In this document: positions 1 through 9,054 of the stretch, piece after piece | Position numbering within the stretch: the stretch's first letter is position 1 | Layout: each line of letters opens with the position of its first letter | Assembly (NCBI RefSeq): GCF_030035675.1 | Contig: NC_084487.1 | Span: 65,669,986 to 65,733,985 of the forward strand | Source: Rhineura floridana | Lineage: Eukaryota; Chordata; Lepidosauria; Squamata; Rhineuridae | Direction of reading: 5' to 3' | Length of the DNA stretch: 64,000 nt | Position numbers and translations under genes: made by a program | Notes under the pieces: generated by a model | Seen by the model: only the letters and a program-made list of their open reading frames with translations | Database searches by the model: none | Told to the model about the DNA's origin: nothing

Positions 1-320
1 CAATGTGGGCTGTTATTAATCTTAAAGGAAGAGAAATAGATGCATATGAGTAACCAACGTATTCATTTGCTCAGTATTTGCATATAGCTCATTTTGTTTT
101 CCAAAAGAGGTGAACTGGGACCAATAACACTTTGGACAGCTTTTTACACTATATTTGATGCATAAATATCCCAGTACAAAATACATATCTATCATTTCAA
201 CTACGTCAGGATGCAGAGGCATGCAGCAGTTTTTTTAAAAATACAGAATGGGAAAGAATTGGACCCCACGTCAATGAAATTTAGAACTAAGGTTAAGTTA
301 GGGTGCGTTTAGGATTAAGA
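1..320. other. No recognisable feature
   Basis: AT-rich sequence with short open frames only. I see no repeat family, RNA gene or coding similarity that I can name here. Confidence 0.5.
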
Positions 321-323
321 TAA

Positions 324-620
324 GTTGCTGTCATCTCATAAGAACGTAAGAGCCTGGTGCATCAATGGATTGCCCATCTGCTGGATCAGGCCAGTGGCCC
401 ATCTAGTCCACCATCCAGTTCTCACAGTGGCCAACCAGATCCTTATGGGAAGCCCACAAGCAGGACCTGAGCACAAGAGCACTCTCTCCTTCTGAGGTTT
501 CCAGCAACTGGTATTCAGAAGCATACTGCCTCCTACTATGGAGACAGAGCATTATGGCTAGAAGCCATTGATAGCCTTATTCTCTATGAATTTGTCTAAT
601 CCTCTTTTAAATGGCATTAT
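324..620 (-). mobile_element. CR1 LINE 3' fragment
   Basis: The stretch reading CTGGATCAGGCCAGTGGCCC, followed by the CATACTGCCTC block, is the 3' portion of a CR1 LINE seen in reverse complement. The same order of blocks recurs at 12240-13235 (minus) and 62160-62695 (plus). The copy is 5' truncated, ending near the TTTGTCTAATCCTCTTTTAAA block, and carries small indels. It has no coding capacity. Confidence 0.8.
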
Positions 621-894
621 GAGCATATTCCTGCAGGTGTTAGTGATCACTGTGCTCTCTTCAGTATTTTGGGACATTTTTCATTGCTCATTTTGTTACA
701 AAAGTTTTGGTGCAATGTTTAACCCCACAATTCTTCTGAATCCTTGTACAACCAGAATGTAGAATTCAGTAATTAAATAACACTTGAAATAATCACTCTT
801 GATCCTATGCATTTGATCAAACTAACGTAAGATGGGAGAGGTCACCCTAGGGTCTCTTGACCACTTATATGACCCTGACAAGTACAAAATTAGA

Positions 895-1015
895 ATCCTG
901 GAAATTGTAGTTTTGCCCTCAGAGATCTACACATTCCCAGCACCCTTAACAAACTACAGTTCCCAGGATTCATTAGGAGAAGTCATGTGCATTGAATGTG
1001 CTTTAAATGTATGGT
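895..1015. mobile_element. Palindromic MITE fragment (family D)
   Basis: The block with AGCACCCTTAACAAACTACA, CCCAGGATTC and AGTCATG is half of a fold-back MITE also seen at about 25440-25735 and 29555-29835. In those copies the same sequence appears on both arms in opposite orientation. This copy keeps mainly one arm. Superfamily not determined. Confidence 0.5.
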
Positions 1016-1016
1016 T

Positions 1017-1427
1017 GGCCAGTAGTGTAGTGGCAAATTTAGAAGTGCAAGGTCCCTTCATGTTAGTCACAGCCATGCTCGTGCCTCTTTTTTTGCTGCT
1101 GGTTGAGAATGAGATCCTTGTTAATGCCTTCTCCCACAACAACGGACATCCCTAGGAGCCAATCAGCAGGAAAGAGGGGAGTATTAGCTACTGAAAAGAA
1201 TCTTCTCAGTGGCCGACTCACCTCCTTTTACTCTGATTGGCTCCAATCAGCAGGAAAGAACAAGGAGGCATGCAAGAAGGCTCTTCTCAGTGGCTAACAT
1301 ACTCCCTGTTCATGCTGATTGGCTTGTATGATGCTGAAGACATGGGAACCCTGCTGGGACCCTACTCACAAAAAATCAAGGGGTCTAAGCCCTTCTGAGA
1401 CCCTGGATGACTACACCATTAGGTGTG
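1017..1427. mobile_element. Non-autonomous DNA transposon, family C
   Basis: It starts with a GTAGTGTAGTGGCAAATT-like block and ends with a CCTGGATGACTACACC block, so the ends are short inverted repeats around GTGTAG/CTACAC. The interior has repeated AATCAGCAGGAAAGA and GCTGATTGGCTTGTAT motifs. The same order of blocks recurs at 49719-50225, and a tail fragment lies at 35121-35170. No coding sequence. A hAT-like MITE is my best guess; the TSD was not resolved. Confidence 0.5.
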
Positions 1428-1429
1428 GC

Positions 1430-2880
1430 CATGCTTCTCTCTTAATGCATCAACCCATGCATCAACACCACCCTTTTGGGGGACAGATTTATCTCGAAAA
1501 GCAGGTATAAATACCTCAAGTATTATTAAAAAAAACCTCTATGTAGAACAATTACAGATGCATTATAGGAAATGGAAAGAAAAATTGTTATTTTTCATGC
1601 TGTTTTTATTTCCTTCTCAAGCCAAATTCCCAGCCTTACCCACACAGTGTATAGAGGTTCTGGGTCACTGCAGTCTTTCACAAAAATATAAGAACAATTT
1701 CCTGGGAAGTAATAGTAGATGCCATCAAATGTTTCAAAGTGATGCTGACCCCATGATTTGCAAATTCCATCTCTGTCTTTGCCAGCATTTGGAACTGGAG
1801 AGAGCAAAGTATTGGTTTGAAGGCATAGCAATGGAAGTCAACATGGTAAATGCAACATAACCCATTCAAAACATATTGATCATATCACTTTAAAAAAAGA
1901 AATTAAAAGTTCAAATTATAAATAGGGAGAATGATCTAAGAGATGTAGGCCACACGATATAGGTCTCAGTCCAAAGAATTAATTCACATTCAAATTCGCA
2001 CCACATGCAAAGAATAAGGGTAGAAACACACCCACTCTTCTGCCGGTTCCAGTGCATCTCCACCTCTCTGCGGGGGCACATAACACTAATCAAACCCCTC
2101 CCCTTTTTACTATAAAACCTAGTGGGAGCAGCCTGAGCGTGTGTGTTTTTAAATTCAGCTTCAAAGAGATTTCGCAACTGATCGGCGGATCAACCTGACC
2201 TGGCGTCTAGTGTATTTACAGCCTAAGTATTATCTGACATTTTCCCTGCAATAAACTCTCACCTGTGAAAAGGGAGAGCTATTGCAGAGAAGTCACCGCA
2301 AGAAAGTTCTAGCAATGTGCGATTCCCTTACTTGCTTGCAGATTTGGATTGCAACCAGAGAACACAGACTCAAGATGGAACAAAAGCAAAAAGAAGAGAG
2401 ACAAATTTTACAGGTGCACCTTCACCCACTGCAATGTGGCAGAGAAGGGAAACAGCACACAGCCTGAATGTTGCCCAGCTTCAGAGCTCTTAAAAGCTGT
2501 GCGCGGGGGGGGGGGCATGCGGGAGAAGTGACTCTAAGTGCATCTTGCAAAGCCCCATTACTTTCATTAATTAATCAATTAGACCTATTAATTTGAATGA
2601 GATTCATGCTTGATTCACACAGGTATAAAGCCACTTTCCATGCAGTCATGTGGAGGCTGGTCCATGCAACAATTTACTCGGATATAATGGCTCACTATGC
2701 AGATTCAGCAGTTTTCAGTATCTGTGATGGTACAGAGTCAGTTCCTATATCCATTCAGCACTGGCTCTGCACAGAAATATTTTGGCATATGGAATTGCCT
2801 CCAGGTAGTTGAATTTAACTCATTGGTGCAAACTGAGCCTTTACTCAAAGACAAAAGCAATTAAACTGGGATCTAGCATA
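1430..2880. other. Unassigned stretch
   Basis: No gene recognised. Within it, 2085-2265 has a TATAAAA-like box followed by an AATAAA signal about 130 bases later. A run of G with a CGCG start lies near 2503-2517. Neither is enough to name an element. Confidence 0.4.
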
Positions 2881-3420
2881 TTGATCAAGTTTATTTATTA
2901 TTTACTTAAAATAATAAACACACTTTTTACATCTGGATATCAAATCGGCTTACAAAGAATAAAATGTACAATACACAGAATTCAAAAACATCAGAAAATA
3001 TCCAAACCGTGTTCATGGTACAAAGGCCTCCTGAAATAAAACTGTTTAACCAAGTATCTGAAAGGGACGGTGATTTCCAGTGGGAGGCAGTTTCATAGTT
3101 GAGCCCACTACACTGAAGGCACGACTCCTCGTTGACATGAGTCATGCTTCTGGTCCGTGGGGGACCACTAATAGTGCTTATGTAGCAAAATGCAGCTCAG
3201 TACTGTTACAGTCCACTCCCAGACCTCAAGTACAGTGTGGGGAGGAGAATGGGTACTCTTCTACAGTTCAAGGCCCTGGACTGGGTTGCAAATCCATTTT
3301 CATATGGGGAAAAAAAGTAGATCATGCTTCAGGATGTTTATGAAAATGTATTTATCTATATCTGTACAGGGCAGGGTGACTAACCCAAGGCCCTTCAGAT
3401 GTTGTTGAACTCTAGCTCCC
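2880..3420 (-). mobile_element. Degraded L2-like LINE 3' region
   Basis: On the minus strand around 3060-3140, a degraded peptide resembles the FSVV..LWNSLP block found at the C-terminus of the L2 ORF2 copies in this window. The A/T-rich end near 2890-2960 fits an L2-type 3' end. Heavily decayed, so the family assignment is tentative. Confidence 0.35.
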
Positions 3421-3492
3421 ATCAGCTCCAGCCAGCATAGCCAGTGATCAAAGATGATGGGAGCCGCAGTCCAGCAAAACCTGGTAGTTAGC
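3380..3492. mobile_element. Decayed hAT MITE
   Basis: The order is CCCTTCAGATGTTGTTGAAC, then CTCCCATCAGC, then GATGATGGGAGC. This is the same fold-back layout as the better preserved MITEs at 4778-4911 and 4926-5063, with more mismatches and no clear terminal duplication. Confidence 0.55.
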
Positions 3493-3623
3493 AGAAAAGA
3501 AAGAAAGTAAAGGATGTCATTTTTTTAAAAAAACAAAAGAATCATTGAGGTACTGAAAGGTGGCCCAGAGACATTTCACATGAGTCAAACCTAGCTTGTT
3601 AAAATTATGGTACAAATTGTTAA

Positions 3624-3708
3624 AGCATTATATTATATTATATTATATTATATTATATTATATTATATTATATTATATTATATTATATTATATTATATTA
3701 TATTATAT
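3624..3708. repeat. Pentanucleotide microsatellite (TATTA)n
   Basis: About 17 perfect copies of a 5-base TATTA unit. It sits exactly at the 3' end of the minus-strand L2 copy, so it most likely grew from that element's short repeated tail. Confidence 0.95.
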
Positions 3709-4165
3709 CCTACCCTTCCTCCCAGAAGGAGCCCAGGGTGACAAACAAAAACACTAAAAACACTCTAAAACATCTTAAAAACAAAAGGCTTTAAAACATA
3801 TTAAAACAAAACATCTTTTAAAATATCTTTTAAAAAAAGCTTTAAAAACATCTAAAAAAGTAATTCCAATATAGACGCAGACTGGAATAAGGCCCCTACT
3901 TAAAAGCCTTATTGAAAGAGGAAGGTGTTCAGTAGGTGCCAAAAAGGTAACAGAGATGGTGCCTGTTTAATATTTAAGGGGAGGGAGTTCCACAGAGTAG
4001 GTGCCACTACACTAAAGGTCTGCTTCCTATGTTGTGCAGAACAGACCTCCTGATCATATGGTATCTGCAGGAGGCCCTCACCTGCAGAGACCAGTGGCCA
4101 ACTGGGTATATAAGGGATAAGATGAACTTTCAGGTTATCTTTTAACAAGCTAGTTTTTAACATCT
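3709..4165 (-). mobile_element. L2 LINE, ORF2 C-terminus and 3'UTR
   Basis: The minus-strand frame 3909-4163 reads as the L2 ORF2 end: a GEGLLQIPYDQEV block, then FSVVAPTLWNSLPLNI. The 3'UTR carries the GGAGCCCAGGGTGAC block and runs into the TATTA microsatellite. It is the same subfamily as the plus-strand L2 ending at 47165, which has the same peptide blocks and the same CCTGGGCTCC 3' end. 5' truncated. Confidence 0.85.
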
Positions 4166-4169
4166 CACC

Positions 4170-4775
4170 TTAACATGAAATTTAGCTCCTTAACCTCGTA
4201 CTGGAACTTACCAATTTGGCAGCGTTCTCCCTGCGCCTGGAAAGTCTCACAGTCACATACTCCTGCCTGTGTACAAACTGCTCCATTAAGGCATTCTTGA
4301 GGGCATGAACCTACACAGCAAAAACAGCCAGCTGCTAACAAGCACTAAAAAACCCCTATTTGGATCAAAACAGTTTGGATTAAACTTTACCCATCTTAAA
4401 AAAACTGCACCCCAGCTTTTTTATATAAAGTATAAAGCCAGAATATATTTTTCCTTTGGTTTATTTGCCAGTTTATATGTTAATAGCAGCAGCATACACT
4501 GCCAAGCTTCCTCCCTGCTATTGAAAGGCCATATTTCCACATGAGGAGCTGAAATCCCTGTTACCTTTATTGCTTCATAAAGCTATAGGATATCAGTTAC
4601 ATTAATTCTCCACCAAGCATAAAACATAATTATATTCAGTTCCTCATTTTCAGAAATGGAAGAGTTATCTCAGAACTGAACTCTGTTAAAGTATATAAAA
4701 AGTTAAAAGAATCATCCCATATGCTAGAAGGGCATCCCTGCAACTATATATAAATATATGGTACAACGGAATATA
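4170..4775. other. No recognisable feature
   Basis: A/T-rich stretch without a repeat family or coding similarity I can support. Short frames here lack any familiar motif. Confidence 0.4.
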
Positions 4776-4777
4776 AA

Positions 4778-4911
4778 TGTGGGGAACCTTTGGCCTTCCA
4801 GATGTTGCTAAACTACAACTCCCATCAGCCCCAGCAAGCATGGTCAGTGGCCAGGGATGATGGGAATTCTATTTCAACAACATCTGGAGGGCCAAAGTTT
4901 CCTACACCTGA
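4778..4911. mobile_element. hAT-type MITE
   Basis: Fold-back element of about 135 bases. GGCCTTCCAGATGTTGC on the left arm pairs with CAACATCTGGAGGGCC on the right arm, and CTCCCATCAG pairs with a GATGGGA block. The ends are related but not identical to the next MITE. I could not fix the target duplication. Confidence 0.7.
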
Positions 4912-4925
4912 TGTAATGGATAAGG

Positions 4926-5063
4926 CAGCCTTTCCCAACCAGTGTGCCTCCAGATGTTGTTGGACCACAACTCCCATCTTTCCTGACCATTGGCAATGTT
5001 GGCTGAGGCTGATGGGAGTTGTGGTCCAACAACATCTGGAGGCACACTGGTTGGGAAAGGCTG
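4926..5063. mobile_element. hAT-type MITE with intact 8-bp TSD
   Basis: The 138-base element starts CAGCCTTTCCCAACC and ends with its inverse GGTTGGGAAAGGCTG. The arms are inverted for about 55 bases and include GCCTCCAGATGTTGTTGGAC and its complement. It is flanked by a perfect 8-base target duplication GGATAAGG at 4918-4925 and 5064-5071. The CAG start, 8-base TSD and lack of coding are typical of non-autonomous hAT elements. A sister copy is at 47811-47945. Confidence 0.93.
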
Positions 5064-5082
5064 GGATAAGGTTTCAATCCTA

Positions 5083-5126
5083 TACACACTTACTTGGGAG
5101 TAAGCCCCACTGAACTCAGTACTAAT
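5083..5126. repeat. Dispersed short repeat
   Basis: A motif of the type ACTTACTTGGGAGTAAGCC followed by CACTGAACTCAGT. Variants occur at many other places in the window (see findings). Class unknown. Confidence 0.5.
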
Positions 5127-5127
5127 A

Positions 5128-5602
5128 CACTAACAGGCAAAAAAACCCTTGCGGTTTAAGAATGTAGCTATAGCCCACAGATATTTCTATCAAACTTTAA
5201 AAAGCAGGGAAATTGGGCAGCTATAGTGAATGTACCAGGGGAGCAGGAGACCTGACCTCCTCTCTGAGATATTGTACTGCCCTACAAATTGGTCAAAATG
5301 CATACACAATTTGGGTTGGTCTTTCACAGTCCAATCCACTTCCTATGTAGCTTGCAAGAATTTGGTAACATGTGCCTCTGAGCATATGGTGAGTGGTGGC
5401 AACACCTGCAATCAGCCCAAATAATAGAAAGAAGACATGTGCTTTGCTGATCTTGTTTTAGCAGTGAGGAAGCAACATTATTAAGACAGTTGATATAGTT
5501 CAGATGGTCACTTTAAATATGTCTGATTTACTTTGCAATGTTAGTGAAGTTTCCTATAGTTTTGTTTCTATTTATGTGACTACGTGAAGTACAGCAACAC
5601 TT
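5128..5602. mobile_element. Unclassified DNA element, family A (long copy)
   Basis: It begins with CACTAACAGGCAAAAA, which matches the terminal inverted repeat of the compact copy at 28088-28362. About 230 bases of interior sequence are shared with that copy, including AGATATTTCTATCAAAC and GGGCAGCTATAGTGAATG. This copy continues beyond the point where the short copy jumps to its right end, so the short copy is internally deleted relative to it. No coding identified. Confidence 0.6.
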
Positions 5603-6132
5603 TGCAAAATTTACACTAAAAAAACTCCAAATATAATTCATAGAATCATAGAATAGTAGAGTTGGAAGGGGCCTTCATTATTTCCCTAATTATTCATCCT
5701 ACAAACCTGTGTCAAATTTATTTTTATTAATTTCAAAGCCCTTTTATTGGTCAGTGTCATATGATGGTGAAGACAGCCTTTTGTGTTTCAAATTGGAGGT
5801 TATGTTCTATTTCTATTTTGGGTGCAGTTGAATCTGAAACTGCAGTTTGATGTAAAATCAGACTGATTACGATATGTTGCTACTTCAGCAATGACTCTTA
5901 GCTGTTGGAAAAAAGAGGATGCATGTTTTGAGCCTGCTATGTTTAAACCACTTTATTTAAGGCAAGGTGGGCACGGTCAATTGAAAACATAGAGCACACC
6001 TAGAATTTTGCCTCCCACTGTTTTATCTTGTGCAAATTGAGACACTCCTGAGGTCAACTGGAGACTATTCTGCAGAAGTCAGTGCCATTATTCCACAATT
6101 ATGTTTGGAGTTTTTTTAGTGTAAATTTTGCA
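5603..6132. repeat. 36-base inverted repeat pair with 458-base spacer
   Basis: Bases 5603-5638 are the reverse complement of 6097-6132 with one mismatch (core TTTACACTAAAAAAACTCC). The spacer contains a CR1 3' end at its left edge. This could be the ends of a decayed DNA transposon or a fold-back rearrangement of family A. Confidence 0.75.
5638..5690 (-). mobile_element. CR1 3'-end fragment
   Basis: ATAGAATCATAGAATAGTAG followed by AGTTGGAAGGGGCC is the reverse complement of the CR1 terminal block, which ends in ATTCTATGATTCTATG. The complementary plus-strand form is at 7215-7282. Confidence 0.7.
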
Positions 6133-6349
6133 CTAAGGTCAGTAATAGGATTACAGGTACTTTGTGAACATGGCTGATTTTTAATGAATTTCAACAAATT
6201 ATGAGAACTCTGACAAAAAAAAGTCCAAAAGGGCTCTGGGGTTTTTTTCTCTCTTTTTAGACTTTGAACTCTTGATTCTCTCTGTGTTATGTATCACCAT
6301 GAAAATTGAGTGTTGTTAAGCAAGCATTTCTGAGTTTAGTACTATAAGA
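6133..6349. repeat. Interspersed repeat B, left part
   Basis: It shares about 215 bases with 30010-30235, starting at AAGGTCAGTAATAGGATTA and passing through AAAAGTCCAAAAGGGCTCTG. The repeat is split here by an L2 insertion and resumes at 6890. Class unknown. Confidence 0.65.
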
Positions 6350-6889
6350 TTTATAATAATAAATAATAATAATAAATAAAATTTTATTTATGAGTCGCCT
6401 ATCTGGCTGAATTAACGGTCACTCTAGGCGACGTACACTGACATAATAAAATACAATATAAAACCAAAACCACATTCAATAATTAAGCTAAGCAATATTA
6501 AAAGCTAACCCATCCCAGAAATCCCATAGACCTGCCTGAACAGCCAGGTCTTCAAGGCCCGGCGGAAACTTATCAGGGAGGGGGCATGACGAAGATCGAA
6601 AGGAAGGGAATTCCAGAGGGTGGGGGCCACAATCGAAAATGCCCTCTCTCTGGTCCGCACCAGCCTAGCTGTTTTAACTGGTGGGACCGAGAGAAGGTCT
6701 TGTGTGGCTGATCTTGTCGGGCTGCATAATTGGTGATGCTGGAGGCGCTCCTTTAGATAGACTGGGCCGAAACCGTATAGGGCTTTAAAGGTCAGCACCA
6801 ACACCTTGAATTGGGCCCGGTAGACAACTGGTAACCAGTGTAGATCTACTAACACCAGAGTGATATCATCACCGGAGTGATATGATCAT
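6350..6889 (-). mobile_element. L2 LINE, 5' truncated, inserted in repeat B
   Basis: The minus-strand frame 6505-6855 carries the L2 ORF2 end: HWLPVVYRAQFKVLVLTFKA, then a FSIVAPTLWNSLPFDLR block. The 3'UTR has the CTATCTGGC...GGCGACGTAC block and an ATAAT-rich tail. Comparison with the uninterrupted repeat B at 30010-30348 shows the insertion point between ACTATAAG and GTTTTGTAAGG. The same subfamily occurs at 40262-41003. Confidence 0.88.
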
Positions 6890-7006
6890 GTTTTGTAAGG
6901 TTTTGTTCTTAAATGAGCTTATAGGAAGCATCAGAATGGCCGGGGGGGTATTTTCAATTTAACATTGCGGAATGTGAAAAATCCATGCTGGCTATAGTAT
7001 GCAGCC
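6890..7006. repeat. Interspersed repeat B, right part
   Basis: Continues the match to 30232-30348 (GTTTTGTAAGGTTTTGTT, AAGCATCAGAATGGC and GCTGGCTATAGTAT blocks). Confidence 0.65.
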
Positions 7007-7164
7007 ACTTCTGAGTATGCATGTGTAGGATTGCAGTTTGTGAGTGTGAAATGGGAAAACGTTAGGTCAGATCTTTCTCAACCAGGGATTCATGTGGTGT
7101 CCTTAAGCATTCCACTTTTCTCTCAGCCTCAGTGATTCTCTCCAGAAACTGCATTATGGTGAGA

Positions 7165-7285
7165 ATAATACTAGCAGGGTTGCCATAAGTCAAAATCAAC
7201 TTGAAGCCACATAACAGCAGGGGGTTGGACTTGATGGCCTTATAGGCCCCTTCCCAACTCTACTATTCTATGATTCTATGAACAA
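7165..7285 (+). mobile_element. BovB/Sauria tail joined to CR1 3' end
   Basis: GTTGCCATAAGTCAAAATCA followed by ACTTGAAG is the BovB/Sauria 3' block. It is directly followed by GGTTGGACTTGATGGCC and CTATTCTATGATTCTATG, the canonical CR1 3' terminus. Two short truncated 3' ends lie side by side. Confidence 0.6.
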
Positions 7286-7289
7286 CAAC

Positions 7290-7880
7290 AACATTTACAG
7301 GGCAGTTCTAATCATTACCTAGATACTGGACACTTGAACTACACTATAAACTGCCAAATATTAATATTATTAAATAACTCAAGAGTGCATTTCAACATGT
7401 ATTGGCTTGATTCCATTTATGAATCACTTCCCATAAACATATCTCAATGTGATTTCACAGTAAAAACAAATGAAAATAATTACAATCATATATAATAACA
7501 TTTTAAAAAAATCATATGTAAAAACAATTCCAATCCAATAGAAATACAGACGTGAGACACTCACTGCCTACCCGCCACACTCACTGCCTTGGTGAGTGGG
7601 TGGGGGAAACATCAAGTAAATACTGAAACATTGAACAGTCTTTTTCAGTGCATGTTGAGGGCAATGACCTTGCAGCAACTGATGGAGCTTTCCTGCCTTG
7701 GGTGCACCCATCAGGTGAGGAGAATGGCTGGAGCATCTTCTAAGGTTGCAGTCTCTGGCCACTTCCCACACACCATGAAGGTAGGGCAGAGAAATCCAAG
7801 CTTTCTGTGCTCAATCCCCTAGGGTTTACCTGCCTATCAGCCAGCCCTAACAGATGGCTGTAAGAGTATCTATAGGCTCA
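7290..7880. other. No recognisable feature
   Basis: Frames around 7568-7822 show no domain I recognise. I see no known repeat. Confidence 0.35.
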
Positions 7881-7881
7881 A

Positions 7882-8077
7882 AAATGGAAATGTACTGCCT
7901 TCAAGTTGATTCTGACTCATGGTGACCCTATGAATAGGGTTTTCATGAGGCTGAGAGGCAGTGACTGGCTTAAGGTCACCCAGTGAGCTTCATGGCTGTG
8001 TGGGGATTTGAACCCTGGTCTCCCAGGTCGTAGGCCAACACCTTAACCACTACACCACACTGGCTCTCTCTCTATAA
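7882..8077 (-). mobile_element. Sauria-type tRNA SINE
   Basis: Read on the minus strand, it begins with the tRNA-like head GCCAGTGTGGTGTAGTGGTT (A box region). It then has a B box close to GGTTCAAATCC and ends with the BovB-like 3' block ACTTGAAGGCAGTAC. A middle part present in other copies is shortened here. Related copies are at 22901-23101, 29152-29356 and 36617-36801. Confidence 0.88.
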
Positions 8078-8079
8078 GT

Positions 8080-8845
8080 TAAAGAATTCAGGAAATCCCT
8101 CTCAGCAAATGAGAGGTTGCTCAGTTCCTTCAAAGTACAAAGGCACTTGGACAGCCACTTTAACCTTTAGAATTGCTAGTCAGGAGATACCCTGGCAAAG
8201 GAATTATAAAGTGGCCCAAGTGCCACATCTCGAGAGCTCTCACTGGCTTTCTCAGGATCCCCTCACCTGCCACCAAGAAACTCTGGGGAGGGAAAAGAAG
8301 GGAATTTCCTCCATTTTCTTTCCTACTTTTCCCTTCCTCCCAAACACACGCACTCATGAGTTCCACATGATCTCCACATGGATATAAATAATAGTTAACT
8401 ATTATTATATTAGAGATATGGAACATTTCACAAACTTGAAAGAGGCATAATAATGACATGATACTGACCTCCTGATGAATTCTGAGCCACAGAAAAGGCC
8501 TCATGAATGTGAGTCCCAGAGGAAACTGCAGCTGTCTAAGAGAAAAACCAAAACTAAAGCAAATCATGCAGGTTTATCTAAAGTCCCTGGAAATACAAAA
8601 TCAGTGGAAGGTAACTAACTTGTTCTATTAATGCAAAGATTTCTGCTTGTGCAGCTTAACTTCTCCTCCCCCCATATGCACCCCTAAATCTCTTCTGGGT
8701 TTCCCCCCCAACACTCTGGACTAGATTTGGGGAGGGTGTGGGGTGTACATGGACAGAGGAGAGGGGAAGTTCCATTCCGCAAGTGAAAATCCTTGTGCTG
8801 ATGGAATTAATTAGTTGGATACCACCCAATGTTTCTGATAACAGT
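8080..8845. other. No recognisable feature
   Basis: No repeat or gene that I can name. The minus-strand frame 8160-8567 is open for 135 codons but shows no domain signature and has the composition of chance. Confidence 0.35.
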
Positions 8846-8846
8846 A

Positions 8847-8966
8847 CAGTGGTGGCTGATGGCTCCATAATAGTAGAATCTGCTCCAGACAGCTCCTTGA
8901 AAGTTCAGACTAAAACCTGGAGTAGGTTCCACTGCCCCACTGACATGGAGCCACCAGCCACCACTG
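8847..8966. mobile_element. Short MITE with 20-base terminal inverted repeats
   Basis: The left end CAGTGGTGGCTGATGGCTCC is the near inverse of the right end GGAGCCACCAGCCACCACTG (one mismatch). Total length is 120 bases with no coding. The CAG start suggests hAT, but I could not confirm an 8-base duplication. Confidence 0.7.
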
Positions 8967-9054
8967 AGTACAAAATATTAAGATTTATTTTTATTGAACT
9001 AAATTATCCTGCATTTACATGGAGCTGGTACTCAAGAGAAGCCCAAAGACCTTA

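Noticed and set aside
2085-2265. LTR-like promoter (TATAAAA followed by AATAAA)
   Set aside because: No terminal repeats, second copy, TSD or internal element found. The two motifs alone are too weak.
8160-8567. 135-codon minus-strand open frame
   Set aside because: No motif, no plausible start context, and lengths like this are expected by chance in 64 kb.
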